Program-made: the position numbers and the translations under genes
Notes under the pieces: generated by a model
The model's database searches: none
What the model saw: only the letters and a program-made list of their open reading frames with translations
Told to the model about the DNA's origin: nothing
In this document: positions 30,690-44,600 of the stretch, piece by piece
Layout of the letters: every line of letters starts with the position of its first letter
Numbering within the stretch: the stretch's first letter is position 1
NCBI GenBank assembly: GCA_021014325.1
Contig: CM037472.1
Location: 25,281,063-25,345,062 of the forward strand
Direction of reading: 5' to 3'
From: Plazaster borealis
Lineage: Eukaryota; Echinodermata; Asteroidea; Forcipulatida; Labidiasteridae
Length of the DNA: 64,000 nucleotides

Positions 30690-31364
30690 ACGCCTGGTAA
30701 GTTTCCCTTATGTTGCGATATGACAATATTTGGTACATTATCTGAGATCTTAGCTATTAATGCTCTGCATGTTATGGTTGTATTGATGCCATGTTTTGTC
30801 TATTATCTCCTTATACAAATTTTCTGCCTGAATTGTGGTTATGTAGTCTCCAGAGTCAATCTCCAGAGTCAATGTTTTCCTGCAGAAACAAAATCAATCT
30901 CTGCAATGAACTGTCTCGTGTTGTGAAGGTTTTTGTAATTTGCGCATTTTTTAGGCCAATTAACTTATTTGTGCAAATATTTGGCCTAGCAACTATTGTG
31001 GTACACAATGTCCCTTGTAAGTAGGTCATCTTCTTCTATTACATCAGCGAGTTGTAATTTCCACAAATCATTGTCACTTTTTTCAACAATCTCTTTAATT
31101 GATCTTCCACGGTTGACACTTTGTTGTCAAGCATATTTGGTTTCATCTCTTTTTAGTAGTATCCCATCCTTGACAAAAGAAACACTTCTGAGGATTAAAA
31201 TGCTCAGCATTAGATCTTGTAAATTTTCCTGATTTCATACAAGGGGGTGTAGAAAATCGACCTTTTAGATTTTGTAGTGGGTCAATATTTTTGGAACCAC
31301 TTTTCATCTCTTTCATTTCATTTGTAGTTTTTGAAGTTGTATCACCAAAGCACATGCGATGCAC
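30690..31364 (-). pseudogene. Degenerate repeat-encoded protein (unknown family)
   Basis: In one minus-strand frame, FNPQKCFFCQGW is followed further on by NDLWKLQLADVIEEDDL and TRDIVYHNSC, then NLHNTRQFIAEIDF, with TAG, TAA and TGA stops between. The Cys-x2-Cys start and the D-x-VYH-x2-C block resemble an uncharacterised, highly repeated protein of cnidarian and echinoderm genomes. It is certainly not intact. Confidence 0.45.
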
Positions 31365-32639
31365 TGTGCACCTTTCTCAAGGAACTAATCCCCTGTTGTT
31401 CCACGCAGTCTTAGTGAAATATTTAAGAAATCAGGATTGCCTAATTCTCACACCTCTAATATGCATGCACACTACACAGAAATGTCTCAACTGAAGACAA
31501 ATGCTTTGGTGTTGTAAGTTTGTCATTTTTTCAGAACAACTTGACACTTATTGCACAGACTGAAATATGTTGGTTTTATTTTAGCACTGGGGGCTGATCT
31601 GTGCTCATGATGTTGAATATAGTGAGCCCATAGTCTTATCTTGTTTCACAATTTGTTGTATACAATGTGTGTGTACTAAGAACAAGTGGATTTGTATTCT
31701 TTAGTGTTTCAGGAGTAATCCCTGAAATTTTCAAAGATTGTATACAAAATTACATGTGGGGGAAGTTTTTCGACCATAAGCCCACTGACTATACTTCGGG
31801 AAGTCAACACGTTCCTTAAAGAACTACGCAAAGTGTATAACGAACACTTTCGAGGAACAATCCTTCTTGCATGAGGCCGTCTTCGCTTCTGAGGAAACAG
31901 GAGCGAAAACAGGGGATACAAACCCTGCCGAACACGCGTTGGAAACCGAGATTTCAGAACAATTTCATTGGTCCAAAAAGCTGAACAATGACGAAATCTC
32001 AACTTCCGACGGGTAACAGCCAATCAGGAATTGACCAGTCGTTCAACATTTCTTGAGAAAACGTGAACATCTTAGATTGACCTATCTAAACGGTTGTGTA
32101 CATCATGTTGGTCATCGTGGCCAAAATTCCCCTTACTGAAACAAAGGGACCACTTTTAGTTTCTAAGATTTTGAGAGGGCAAGTCAGCTTTACGGAATGT
32201 GACGACATGCCGAAAATATGTTGTGGTTGGTAGAGATGTCGTGGGAACCGGACATGTAACTTTCCTTCATGAGTTTGGCCGGACACCGGTTATATAAAAC
32301 AAAAGTGAAGGTCATGCATCAACAGCCTCAGGCGATTCCAAGGAAAAGGAAAAGAATTTGAAAATTCATTTAAAGTAACTTTCGTCGGACTACCTTAAAG
32401 GTGTTATAATCTGAATTATAACAGGGTCCGACAAACAGTTCCCACAATAACCTCCTGTTATCAATTTGTAGCTACTTGGCATCCCCATTGCTTCACTGCA
32501 ATCCCTATTGCTTCACTGCATTCCCAAAAACATCAAGACCTATGCTCCATTCACGCAGTCAATTGCCTTCATAAGCTCCGCCCCCCTTCCCAAAGGTATA
32601 CCAGGCCAGGAAATAATTCTTTGCAGGCTTTGATGAACA

Positions 32640-32880
32640 CTAGGACCCCGTTTACACTATAGATCCCGAAAGGCGGATCAGACCCGGTTCAAATCCGGCA
32701 ATGTGGATTAACGGCTAGAGTAAACGCAAAAATGCCGGATCAGACCCGGTTTAAGATCCGGCAATTTTAATCCACCTTTCGAGGAGGGTTGAATCCGGCA
32801 ATTGGTGGATCAGATCCGGCAAAGTGGATTACAAATACAAGTGTAAACGCAAAGAGGTGGATCAGACACCGCAATTCGAT
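32640..32880. repeat. Short repeats around GGATCAGACCCGG and GATCCGGCAA
   Basis: The motif GGATCAGA(C/T)CCGG and its partner ATCCGGCAA each occur three or more times on one strand, together with two GTAAACGCAAA boxes. The pattern looks like the subterminal repeats of a hAT-like MITE. Confidence 0.5.
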
Positions 32881-33837
32881 GTGGTCTTCCGGTTTCGCTA
32901 CGAATGGCGCGCTTTTCGCTTGGGCTTTGCTGCGACATCCCTCGCTGTTTATATTGTGTGCGCGTCTTCGTTGTTGTGACATGCACGGTGCACATGGACT
33001 GTGCGTGTGTGTGAAACGATTTGTTGTTTTCAGTATCACTTTATACATACATCGTTACGTTCGGAGCTTGCCTTGTTGCTTTATTTTGTTAATTTCCCCA
33101 TCTGTTTCTACCTCCATGGTCGTTGTTCACTGGTTCCGACTAATTTAGTTCATAGTTTCTTACTCCACGGTTGAACGTTGCGATCTGTAAAAGCTGGTGC
33201 CTTGAATTCTATTCCGATACATCCCCGACCACGCATTTCTCACAAAGGGAATTTCCCTTGCACCTTCGCTCCCACTGCTAGCTACACGCCATTCCTTCAT
33301 CCCCTAACAACAAAGTATAGCACACTAGGACCTAGCACATCTGCGGGTTCGAGGTGATAAATACTATGGGATGGCAGCACTGTGAAGGTACTCTCGCAAC
33401 ACGTCGTCGCGAGGAAAAACTGTTCGCTTTTTAGTGAGTTTTCTTTTAATTGTGTATTCCTAAAACTGGTTTCAATGTTTTTGTATTTAATTGGAAATAT
33501 GGCGCGCTATAATTCTGACCTTTGATCTGTTCTACGCAACCCTTGAGCTCTTTGCGAGGAGAATTCACCTGAGGATCACTGACTTGCTCGGTTGTTTTTG
33601 CTCGGCCTGGGTGAACCAACACGTCAAGGCCACTCAAACTTTTCTATTTGTTTCTCGAGTGTATAATAAAGGGAGTCAGGAAATATTAGGTTTTTTACAA
33701 AATTAATCAGTGGAGTAATTAAAAAAAATGTAAAATGTGTCAGTAGGCTACTGTCTGCTCCCTTTGGGAGAGTAAAATCGGTGGCACTTATCACGCTCCA
33801 TCGTGTATACAGGTGCGGTGTATGTCTAATTGTATAT

Positions 33838-35185
33838 GAGGCGTTAAGGTTGGGGGTCGCTGGCTGTGGGTCGAGCCCGCCAAGAGAGCGGGGTGAGCCC
33901 TATTAATAAAAGATGGGAGCCATCTAAAAACATAAAATGGCTCCTAAGAGTAAGTGAGCCCTTTCTAATACTACTACACCCATTTGAAAATGTGTGAGCT
34001 GACCGTATTTAATAGTTCAATCTGTTTTCCTCACCTCCGGATTAACATTTCACATAAATATTGTAATTGCTTCTCGGGAAGAGCTGAAATCATGATAAAA
34101 ATGTCGAAACTCGAAGACCTTAAAGGGACACACCGGCTGAATTGGGCTTTTTGGGCTACAAAATAGACTAAAATATGACTTCAACGGTCTTCCAGGAATG
34201 AAGAAGAACAGTCTATAAAAAAAATCATCAAATTTAGCCGTTTTATGAGCATTTTTAAACAAAAACTAAGGTCACGTGATAGTTTGAACCACAAACTGGT
34301 TCAAACAATCACGTGACCTTCCGAGTTAGTTTTACTTCCAGCCGTTTAAAAGTAACTTACCAAACCAAATTGAAATCTTTTTTTTACACAATTATTAACG
34401 AGTAATTGACGAAAAAGATCATGTATTCAAATTATCGCTACAAGATGTAAATAATGGTGAAAAATCCAACGTAAGATTCGCATTCAAAGAGTCCGTGTAA
34501 CGGAGGCGTGTTGCGTGGCCCAAAGGCGTGGAGAAATCACAACGTAACCCTTGGGGGCATATCCCGTCAGCCGGCGCTACATCCCATGGGGCCAGAGAGC
34601 GTTGAAACCTAGGGGCATGAACTCCTCAGCTTGCCAATAGCCGTGGCTTCGGGCCTGTCTGGGGGTTGGGAGCCAGACCATAATCACGTTTGGTTCCAAG
34701 GGGGTTTTAGGCAGTGCCCGTGTTGGATTGACTGCGCTGCACACACTCGGCTGGAAAAGCGTATACGCTGACCTTTGACCGCGTTTCGGTTTTTTCACTA
34801 TTTTTCGTTAATTGCGTGCTAATTTTATGATTTTTTTTGTTTTAACATCAAATTATTTATTGTTTGTGACTCTACTTCACTAAATTACGTAAATGGTGAG
34901 CCGGTGTGCCCCTTTAATATAACCCTTTAACCCTTTAATGATTGATATTTAAATATAGCGCGTCCATTTAATTATTGCCTGATAAGAAAGGAAAATTGTG
35001 CCATGTATTTTCAATGGTGTTACTGTACTCCTTTAAAAAAGTTCGTTGCCTTTCTCAAGGCTGTGGCACTTCGCATAATGAAGCTTTGGTATGAAGGACC
35101 AAAGACCATAATAAAACCGTAGACGATACGTCAGTGACAGGACGTTTGTACGTGATCGATTCAATTCAACTCCAGTCTGTATGGT
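33838..35185. repeat. Composite dispersed repeat (copy 2, inverted), interrupted
   Basis: 33,838-33,960 matches the 9520/13,000 repeat and one 55-bp unit. 33,960-34,123 and 34,914-35,185 are the reverse complement of 3962-4400. The break is exactly the TTAA element at 34,124-34,913. Confidence 0.8.
34124..34913. mobile_element. 790-bp TTAA element (piggyBac-type, non-autonomous)
   Basis: Ends AGGGACACACCGGCTG and, read inward, AGGGGCACACCGGCTC are flanked by TTAA at 34,120-34,123 and 34,914-34,917. The uninterrupted repeat at 4248-4251 has a single TTAA, which proves the insertion. Inside, 34,268-34,320 is a hairpin with 23-bp arms (AAGGTCACGTGAT...) and one mismatch. No transposase frame is visible. 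Confidence 0.85.
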
Positions 35186-35235
35186 GGCCCTGAAGGGACA
35201 TCAAACATATATATTTACGTAAACATTTTCGTAAA

Positions 35236-35330
35236 TATTCACGGTTTTTGCCCCAAATCGCAAATATTCACGTAAATATTAACGTAAATATTCACGATTT
35301 GTGCCCCAAATCGCAAATATTCACGTGAAT
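35236..35330. repeat. About 50-bp direct repeat upstream of the asparaginase gene
   Basis: TAAATATTCACG, a variable triplet region and GCCCCAAATCGCAAATATTC occur twice in tandem. They lie 110-200 bp before the start codon at 35,442. A regulatory role is possible but unsupported. Confidence 0.5.
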
Positions 35331-35441
35331 ATCATCATCGATTCTTTTATGATACAAATAATAATAATTACCTCAACTAACTCATGTGAGTAATTAAATT
35401 CCACTTGCAGTCATTGATAACATGTGCACACAAGTCACATC

Positions 35442-35661
35442 ATGAAAAGGTCCGATTTGAACGTTAGAAGATTGTCGATGTCGTCCAACGGGACCGTGAG
35501 AACTCATCTGGACAACAACGGCGGTCCCATTCGCGCGCCAGTCAGGCCGAAGCCAGCCCGTAGGACGAGCAACCAAACCGACCCATCCATGGAAGAGACC
35601 GAATCTCGAGTGCTCGTATTGTACGTAGGGGGGACAATTGGCATGTATAAAGAAAATAATG
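35442..35661 (+). CDS. ASPG: ASPG exon 1
   Basis: The exon starts at ATG 35,442 ([15 protein letters not shown]); the longer frame upstream begins with GTG, not ATG. It encodes the basic extension and the first catalytic block ending [11 protein letters not shown]. The donor is G|GTGAGT. A 4.5-kb intron follows. Confidence 0.88.
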
Positions 35662-38600
35662 GTGAGTAGTAGATTGTCTAAACAATTATAAGTCACTCAG
35701 ACCATGGAGCAATGCCGACACTTTTCCATAAATGATTTAGGCCTAACATTTTGTAAACTCTGTCTGCTGTGTGCATGCTGTGTGTTACTTCCCTGATCAG
35801 TGTGATGGGCATGGTTTGGGAAGTTGCAATGCCTCATATATGGGGACTGCTCTATATTCCGACACCCCTATGTTCCGACACCCCTATGTTCCGACAACCC
35901 CCTCATGATTTACATACACTGAAAACTGTATTAAGTCAATTGACTAAAAAAAATTAGTCATGCAGACAGTCTTATTTGACTGATTAAAAGATTGTCATTC
36001 ATGAGTAATTTTGACTAATTATAATTAGTCGTGAAAAAATGTCTTATTTTACTAATCTGTCACCTGGATTAGTAATGCACGAAAATTAATTAGTAATGCA
36101 TACAAATTAATTAGTAATGCACAAAAATTAATTAGTATTGCAAGGCAACTAATTTGTCATTTTCATTCATTTAAGTAGTCATTCGACTATTTTAGTTGGT
36201 CGCACTTAGCATAATTAGTCTTGCTTTTTTCTTCATTGGTCACTCACAAGGGAAGCAATGTACAAACATTTGATGCAAGGTTGGTGAAACTACAACAATA
36301 TTGAGCACATTCGCAACATAAGAGATATCAATTTGAGACAGGTCTTCATCAAGTTTCCCTATAACCTAAGTAGGCCGCGTAAAAGCATCAAAATATCCCA
36401 TATTAAAGGGTACACCCCTGTCACATGCTGAACCTTGAGACCACGGGAAACCTTAGAGACAACTCGACCACCATTGCTTCGACGAGTCGACTTTGACATC
36501 GAGACATCATGTATGTTACATGCATGATTCTCCATACTCACAAGTCACGAAATAATTTTAATATGATATTTCCCGTACTTACCCGGTGCCATGCTTGGTC
36601 CTAAACAGTTGGAAGGTTCCCCACTATCTATACATGTGGTACCATTCAATACCATTGACTGGAACATACAAGTCAATTATTGTTTACATATTTATGTGAG
36701 CTGCACAAGCCACCACCTTAGTTTACACGTTAACACAGAAAGATCAGACTGAAAAAGAGCGGGAACTTTTCAACCACAAAAACTACAGGCTGTTGACTAA
36801 TTAAAGATTGGAATTAGTCTTTCACGAATACATTAGTCATCCAATTAGTGATGTGCATTTCAGTTAGTAAATTCAAAATGAAATGACTACCTGCATTGGT
36901 AAATCAGCAGTTTAACAATTAGTCAAAGCACACAATTAGTAATACAACTTATTTAATTAGTCTTGCAAAAAAAGAAGTTAGTCTGCAAGTTTTTCAAATT
37001 AGTCAAAACGTCTTTTATTAGCATTTTTGACATACAAATTAGTCATTCCCTGAAGGACTAACCTTTTATTCGCGTTTGACTAATCTTTTTTGCAAATTGA
37101 CTAAATGATGTTTTCAGTGTAGGATTAGGGTTAGGGTTAGGGTTAGGGTTAGGGTTAGGAATAGGAAAATACACCAGGGTTGTCGGAACAAAGGGGTGTC
37201 GGAACATGTCGGAACATAGGGGTGTAACCCCTCATATAGTCATATAGGGCCTAAAGCATTTTCTGCCTGATATTGGAGTTCAATGGGTCCCATATACCAC
37301 CTTTTAACATTATTCTAGTGTAGTAGACGAGTTTCATTATAGGTCCAGCTGCTCAAGTCTGCATCAAGTCGAACCTTTTCTCATTTTGCTCCCCACACCT
37401 GGAACGCACTGACTATATCCCCATCAGAGAATCCAACTCTTTATGCAAATTCAAGAAGTGTATCAACAATTATTTATACCCAATCTAATGCGCTGCGTTC
37501 TTGATGTAGTGGCGCTTTATAAATTCCTTGTATGTATGTATGTATATCTTGGGGTGATTTGGCCTCACTGTTTTATGGGTTTTTGTATATATATGTGGCA
37601 TGTTGTTCAATTTTTAATATAACTTTTTAAAACAATTCGTATAGTCCATCTGCTTTACATTTCTACATGTTAATAATGATCATGGTACAGGCAGCTGTGG
37701 AAGCCCAATATGCTACATCTGTCTTGTCAGAGACCGGAGAACGATTGTTTCCATTTACCGCTTGTTTAAGTTTATTTGTTTATTAGTTCTTCGGATAATT
37801 TGACCTCACTACCTCTTTGGGGATTTCTTTATACTTGTGTTCTTTTTAAATTCATTTCTCCCCCTCCACTCATAACTTTGGCTGTTAGTGTACAGTCAAT
37901 CAAAGTTTGCATTTACAGTCAACATAAACTCTCAATTTGACACTTCAAACCGGATGTTGGAGGTCAAGCAATTTCTTCATTTTCTCAAGTTTCTTTTTTC
38001 AACCCAAAGTTTTTTAATTTTATTTATTACATTGCAAGTTATTAAATGTTATCATTCAACACTAGGATATATGTTTTTAAGGGTGGGAAAAAATGATGCG
38101 ACAAAAATCCAAGTGCACAGTCATACAATATTGCACCCCTCTTTAATCTCTCATAGCTGATGGCTGGCTCAGATGTGCGCAGAAGCTCAGTGTTAACCTT
38201 TTTGTTTTTGCAACATTTTACAGATTTGAGATAGACCCAGTATTAAACTGGGTACTGGGGAACTGAATTCCTCTTTTCTCATCATTTGAGCAATATGTGG
38301 AGCTTCACAATGTGCAGGAAATTCATTGGCAAATTGCCGAAACACACTCTAGACCAGGGGGGGGGGGCGGAAGGGGTATTGCGCAAGAAATTGCAATCGC
38401 GGTTTCGGTACACTCCATTTTAAAAAGAGGTGAAGACCAATAAAAAAGAAAAAGAAAACCATATATACCGTTAACATTTTCTCTTTAACAGCACTGAAAA
38501 CATAACAGTATATATTGTAAGAGCATTTTCAATTGTTAAGGTGGTTATTTTTATGTAAAATGCGTAAAAATATTACCCAAAATTTTCCGTTGGTTTATTG

Positions 38601-41600
38601 CAGCAGCTAACGTGTATGAATGGGTCTAGGTGGGAATTTCATTACAAAACGTCTCCCCTAAAATAGCCACAAATATCGACAAAATGATTTTTTTTGGCTA
38701 AACGTAATATTTAAGGATAGATCTTTCATTTCTGAAAGTTTGAACAAAATCCCTCCGTACATCCTCTAGATATTTTACGGTTTTTAGAATGTTTTTTTGA
38801 GAAAATGGTTTCTGCTATACCTGGTTTGCGTGCAAACGATCGTCCGTCAAACGGATGTCAACGGACGGGAACATTTGCCGTAGGTAATATTAGTTATGAG
38901 GCTAAGTACAAATCTTAAACAGATATGTAATACATGTCGTTTACGTTAAATGTATGTTGTTTATTAAATTATAAAATTACTGAAGCAGTTGGTAACGCAA
39001 ACAAAAACCATTTACGAGTGTTCTCTAGTGTAAAGATTTGGTGAATTTACAAGATTTGAAGAAAACGATACCCTCTGATAAAATGGACTCGCCCAAGTAT
39101 TTTTAACGGCACGCGTGTAATTCAAATCTTGTACGATAGGCTACATGTACACACATGCACATAGGGAATGTGTATACCCTGTGTATATACCCTGTGTATG
39201 TACGTGTAGTAGGCCGTGTTTTGTTGTGGAGCTTCGACCAGTCCATGCACGTCGCGAGAGTCGAATGAGATTGTTTTCAACGTAGGTGGCGCGTTGGTGG
39301 CGTTACCCCTTCCGCCCACCCCTGCTCTAGACATACATTTGCCTTGGGCACTTGTACGACCGTCAAGGTCAAAATTTAAAAAGAGGAGTTTAGCACCCCA
39401 TTTATTGACAGTAAAATGAGATGAAGAGATGTTAATTTTGCATCGGAAAAAAAGAATATTATTTGTTTTTTGCCCTGACACTGATGTGTATTAGGACAAG
39501 TAACAAAAATAACAAGTTTCTCATCCAGACTTTAAAAAAAAAAAGAGGAGGCAGGGCTTTACTATTTACTATTTTTTAATTTTTTGCTATTTTTTTCCAA
39601 GATGGCCGCCATGCTAAATATGGCTGCCAAGGTATATTTATTCACAGACATTGTGCTATTTGAGTTTACTGATGCAATGTATGACAAAACAGATGATTTG
39701 TATCATTTCAGTCCACTTGCTAAGCAAGTTTCAAAATTCAGAAACGGCTGTTGTATTGCAAAGGTACAAAAAAGAGTCTAGACAAATTCTTAGGCAAAAA
39801 TAAACCAAGGAACTTTGTGTGTTTTTTCGATTATTTTTTTTTGTTCTTTTTCTTTTTCTAAAATAGTAAAATGGTATAGAGTAAAAAAAAGGAGGCGGCG
39901 GCAAAAAAGGAGGCGGGCGGGGACGAGAAACTTGTTATTTTTGTTATTTGGCCTTATGCACTGCCATACTCAGTACTTTCCCGAATCCTGTGAAAACAAT
40001 CCACTGGCATATCTCTCGGATTGGGCCCGAACCAACAATGTTTGCTATGCTAGATTTATGACAGTGAAATAAAGAAAACAACAATGATAATTTGTTATTA
40101 ATGTTTTGGGTGTTTTTTTCTTTTCGTTTTGTAGTTTATGTGTCAAAACCAGGTTACATGTATAAACTTGTGCGCTCCCTAACCATGCTGAATGATGAAG
40201 AGTATGCATCTCAACTGGAACAAACTCCAGAAATTCAAGAAAAACCCTTTGCTTTGCCGTAAGTACTTTTTATTTCTGCTCCTTTCTTGAAACATGAGAC
40301 CATTGCAACTTTTTATTTTGTTTGATTTATTTGGGAGTTCCACTTTTTATTCTATATTGCAATTTCCAGCAGTGGTTGATACCAGGAGACATTTGACAGG
40401 GCTTATTTTGGTGACCACTTATCCAGTCACCTATCATAACATTGCATCCAGGCATGCAAGTATTTAGCTGTTAAGCTGATTTTTTCGAAAAACACTGTAA
40501 AATGTTTGGTGTACTTGGGCCGTTTCCCCATTTTGTTTCAAATTACAAAGTTGCATGCCAGGTCTGAAGAATGCATTGGATTATTTGTGCTATGGATGCA
40601 CACACCCCTCCACTCGACATCCACCCTCTCAACTCCACACCCTCTCCACTCCAAACCCACCACCCCTCCACCCACACCCCTCCACTCCACATCCTGCCTC
40701 CAAACTCACCCCTCCACACTCACCCCTCCATACTCATTCCTCCAATTCACACCCCTTACATCTACCCTCTCCACTCCAAACTCACCTCTCCAAACTCACC
40801 CCTCCATACTCATCCCTCCAATTCACACCCCTTACATCTACCCTCTCCACTCCAAACTCACCTCTCCAAACTCACCCCTCCATACTCATCCCTCCAATTC
40901 ACACCCCTTACATCTACCCTCTCCACTCCAAACTCACCCCTCCATACGCACACCCTCCATCCCACACCCCTCCACTCCACATCCACCCTCTCCACTCCAC
41001 ACGTGCCAAATCCACCACTGAGGTCAATTTTTATTAATTTTGTTACTATTGTTGTTTGTTTTGTTTTTCAACTTGGTGGCCCAAGCAGTCTCCCATGGGT
41101 TCCAGCATGTACATTGTACAGAGACACAATAAAAACTTCAAACATACAACAAAAAAGCACAAACATGAGGCAGATTTTTAAAAAAAATTTCAGTAAAACA
41201 TTGTTGTTAAAACATTCTATGTTTAAATGTGTTCACAATTGTTTACACTACAGCTTGTCAAAAGAGCGCCATCGTGTGATCTATGACATCCACGAGTACA
41301 GCATTCTAAAAGACTCCAGCAACCTGAACATTTCAGATTGGGTAGAGATGGCTGAGGATATCAGCAGATACTACAGGATGTATGATGGGTTTGTTATCCT
41401 TCATGGCACTGACACCATGGCGAATACCTCCTCAGCCCTGTCTTTCATGTTGGAGAACCTTGGTAAGCCGGTCATACTCACCGGGGCTCAAGTGCCACTG
41501 CCGGAGCTTCGTAGCGATGGGAGGGACAACCTGCTCGGGGCCATCTACATTGCAGGGCACTATGCCATTCCTGAGGTGAGGCTGGTACAAATTTTCATGC

Positions 41601-44600
41601 GACTGTTTATTGAAAAAGTTATAATACAGGTGTCCCAAGGCGCTCTATATTAAGACAGGTATGCAGGGCTATTTTGAAAACTATAAGACCAAATTATACA
41701 GCACCTTGTAAAGGCAATTTGCAGCAAACAAACCATGCCAGAAACACCTGGGCGAGCCTCTCCTCTTAAAAATAAGTGTATTGGGTTCTTCAGCAGGCAT
41801 TACAAAGTACACATGACCTACGGCTTTACGTCCCATCCGAATGGCGGATCAAACTCTATGGTTAAATGTCTTGCTTAACTCTTTCATGCGCCGACCGGTT
41901 TAAGTCCTTTCAGAAAAATAATTGTAAAACAAAAAATAAAGATTGCACGGCCACACAGTTTTCAGAATCGGAAAGAGGACTCTTGAGGGTGCTATTGTGA
42001 CCTGTTTTTCTTTTGGGGGTCGCCATTTACAAAAAATGAGTAAACAAGTAATGTGTCCATATGATCAATTTATAACTAACATAAATGGTACAAGAAAGGG
42101 TAAAAGACATAACACTTGGACCCCAACCCACTCTGACATCACCAGAGCTTGAGCCCGGTGCACTAGACCACTCGGCCACAAACACTGGGGTCATAGGGGT
42201 CGCTCCCCACTCCCTAATTGTCCCCAGGAGTTTGTAGAACCATTCAAATTCAAGTTGACTGGGATGGAGGTTGTTGTCTTTGAGAAAAGATTCAACAAAT
42301 TAAGAAAACAAGTTTACCAAATTAAGAAAACAAGTTTGGCGTGTCGTGGCCGAGGAGAGAAGAACACCGAACATAAGCTCTGGTGTTTCCGTTCAGCAGA
42401 GTGTGGGCTCGAATCCCAGTCGTGACACTTGTGTCCTTAAGCAAGACACTACCACATGCTTCGTCCTTCGGATGGGACATTAAGCTGTAGGTCCCGTGTG
42501 TTGTGTAAGGCACGTAATAGAACCCAGTGCACTTATTGTAAAGAGAAGGGGTTCGCCCCGGTGTTCCCGGTTTGATTGGCTGCATATTGCGCCACAGCAC
42601 CTTGTAAACCATTACATGGTGCTATGCAAAGGATAGGGTCTCATACTTCAACACGTAACTCCACTTACCTTGTAGGAAATATACTGAGCGCTTTGAGACA
42701 CCCATCGGGAGTATAAAGCGCTATATAAGAACTGCGTATTATTATTATTTATTATTACCAAACTTTAAGTGATGTAACTGGTGACTGATGGCATTTTGTT
42801 GATGATCAATGTTATATTTGCTTCAAAATTGTTTTGATCGGTCTGAATGTTGTAATGTAACATTTTCTTTTTAGGTGACTTTATACTTCAATGATAAACT
42901 CTATCGAGGCAATCGCGTTGTCAAAGTGTCATGTGATAGTTTCCACTGTTTCGATTCGCTAAATTTTCCACCACTGGTCTCAATGGCTGTCAATATAATA
43001 GGTGAGTAGTGAGTTATGGGGTTGTTTGTTTGTTTGTTTGTTTGTTTGTTTGTTTGTTTGTTTTTCATTTTTCCAAAGAAAAAACAATCAAGTATCGTTG
43101 ATGAAATGTGGCCTTTGTATTTTATTTGAATCAAAACGACTAGTAGTCTATTTAATGAGTTCAGTCAGTTCACATAAACTCTGCATTAGAGACTTATTTA
43201 ATAGTACAAAAATTAAAGAAAGTTCATTATTTTCTCAGTGTCAAGTTGATAACTATGAACAAATAACCTATATTTGCAGTTTATAGACTTCCTAAATTAG
43301 CAGTGATAAATTTTGAGATATTTTAATTTACAACAAGTGTTCACTGGTTACAAATTCCTCTTTTTTTCTCTACTCATTCTTTGCTTTGCTTTACTAGTTG
43401 CCTGATGATAATCTTGGTGTTCTCTTTGTTAGTTGAATGGGGAAACATCTTCCGTCCAAACACCTTGGAGAGTCTTAATATCCACTCCAGCATGGAGAGC
43501 CAAGTGGGTCTCCTCAGGCTCTTCCCTGGTATCACAAAGGAAACGGTAATACAAATCACCACTAAATCCCAGTACCAGACTTAACTTTATTCAAGAAAGT
43601 TCACTATTTTTCTCAGTGTCAAGTTGACAACACACAAACAGAAAAGCTTGTCAATGCTTTTGTAATTTGTCACCTTTATTACTGCTGGATTGCCTGACTC
43701 ACTCGTCTCATTACCCGATTAAGAAAATATGAACCCATTACTCCAGCTATGCAATCACTCCATTGGCTTCGTATTCATGCTCGCATTATTTTTAAGATTC
43801 TTCTCCTAACATTTCAATGTCGTCATGAAATTGGTCTCATTTACCTGAATGATCTGCTCACTGCATACATGCCTGCAAGAAACCTCCGTTCTGCAAACAA
43901 AGACATCCTTGTTATTCGTTCAACACTGTTCATTATCTACTCATGAGTAGTTACCTTGACAAGTTGTGTCTGGTGCTATTTATCAGTATTTTTAAGAAAC
44001 AAAGTTCTTGTGGACAAATTGAATATGAATGGTAATACATTTACTGAATGGCTCATCGTTTTTAGCCTTTCCTGTTTTTCCTACTTGGTCATTCATTACC
44101 TTTTCCACCTTCTCCCAGGTGGAGGCCTTCCTGGGCCCGCCAATAAAAGGAGTTGTAATGCAGACATATGGGTCAGGAAATGGCCCAGATGAAAGGGTGG
44201 ACTTCATCCAAGCAATCAAAGAAGCAACGCAAAGAGGAGTGCTGATCATTAATTGTACTCAGTGTCCAAAAGGCTCGGTGTCTCCTACTTATCAGACAGG
44301 AATGGTAAGTTCCTTCAACTTCCCTCTGTGTGTAGCCATGTTTACCTTTCAGAATCCCACAGAACACACTAAAGCGAAATGTTTTCCAAATTTGACTTTG
44401 CATACTAGAAAACAACTTCTTTGTAATCTTCCAAGTTATAATCAATCATGATTACGATAATGATTTTTATCCATTTCAGCAATGCCAAGTATTGTCCCAT
44501 TGCACAACGCGCAGCGCACTTACTGCCATTTTGGGATTAAAGATTTACACAAAGAAATTTACACTTCAAAAATGATGGAATGGTAGACGCGCATTGTGCA

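Larger units (their letters stand above)
35857..37232. mobile_element. Outer inverted-repeat element holding TTAGGG repeats and a mariner insertion
   Basis: CCGACACCCCTATGTTCCGACA-type sequence at 35,857-35,902 returns inverted at about 37,175-37,232. Between them lie the mariner-type element and an interstitial telomeric array. It sits in ASPG intron 1. Confidence 0.6.

Noticed and set aside
31709..32023. 104-codon minus-strand open frame
   Set aside because: Basic, no recognisable motif, no splice context and no match to neighbouring genes; cannot be supported.
38719..38745. Palindrome-like ATCTTTCATTTCTGAAAGTTT outside the Polinton
   Set aside because: Only six paired bases with a longer loop; expected by chance in AT-rich DNA and unlike the 9-11 bp arms of the family.
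40506..41250. Three overlapping long open frames rich in Pro, Thr, Ser and His
   Set aside because: They arise from the 76-bp C-rich minisatellite, which lacks stops in all frames. Only 41,254-41,575 downstream is a real exon.
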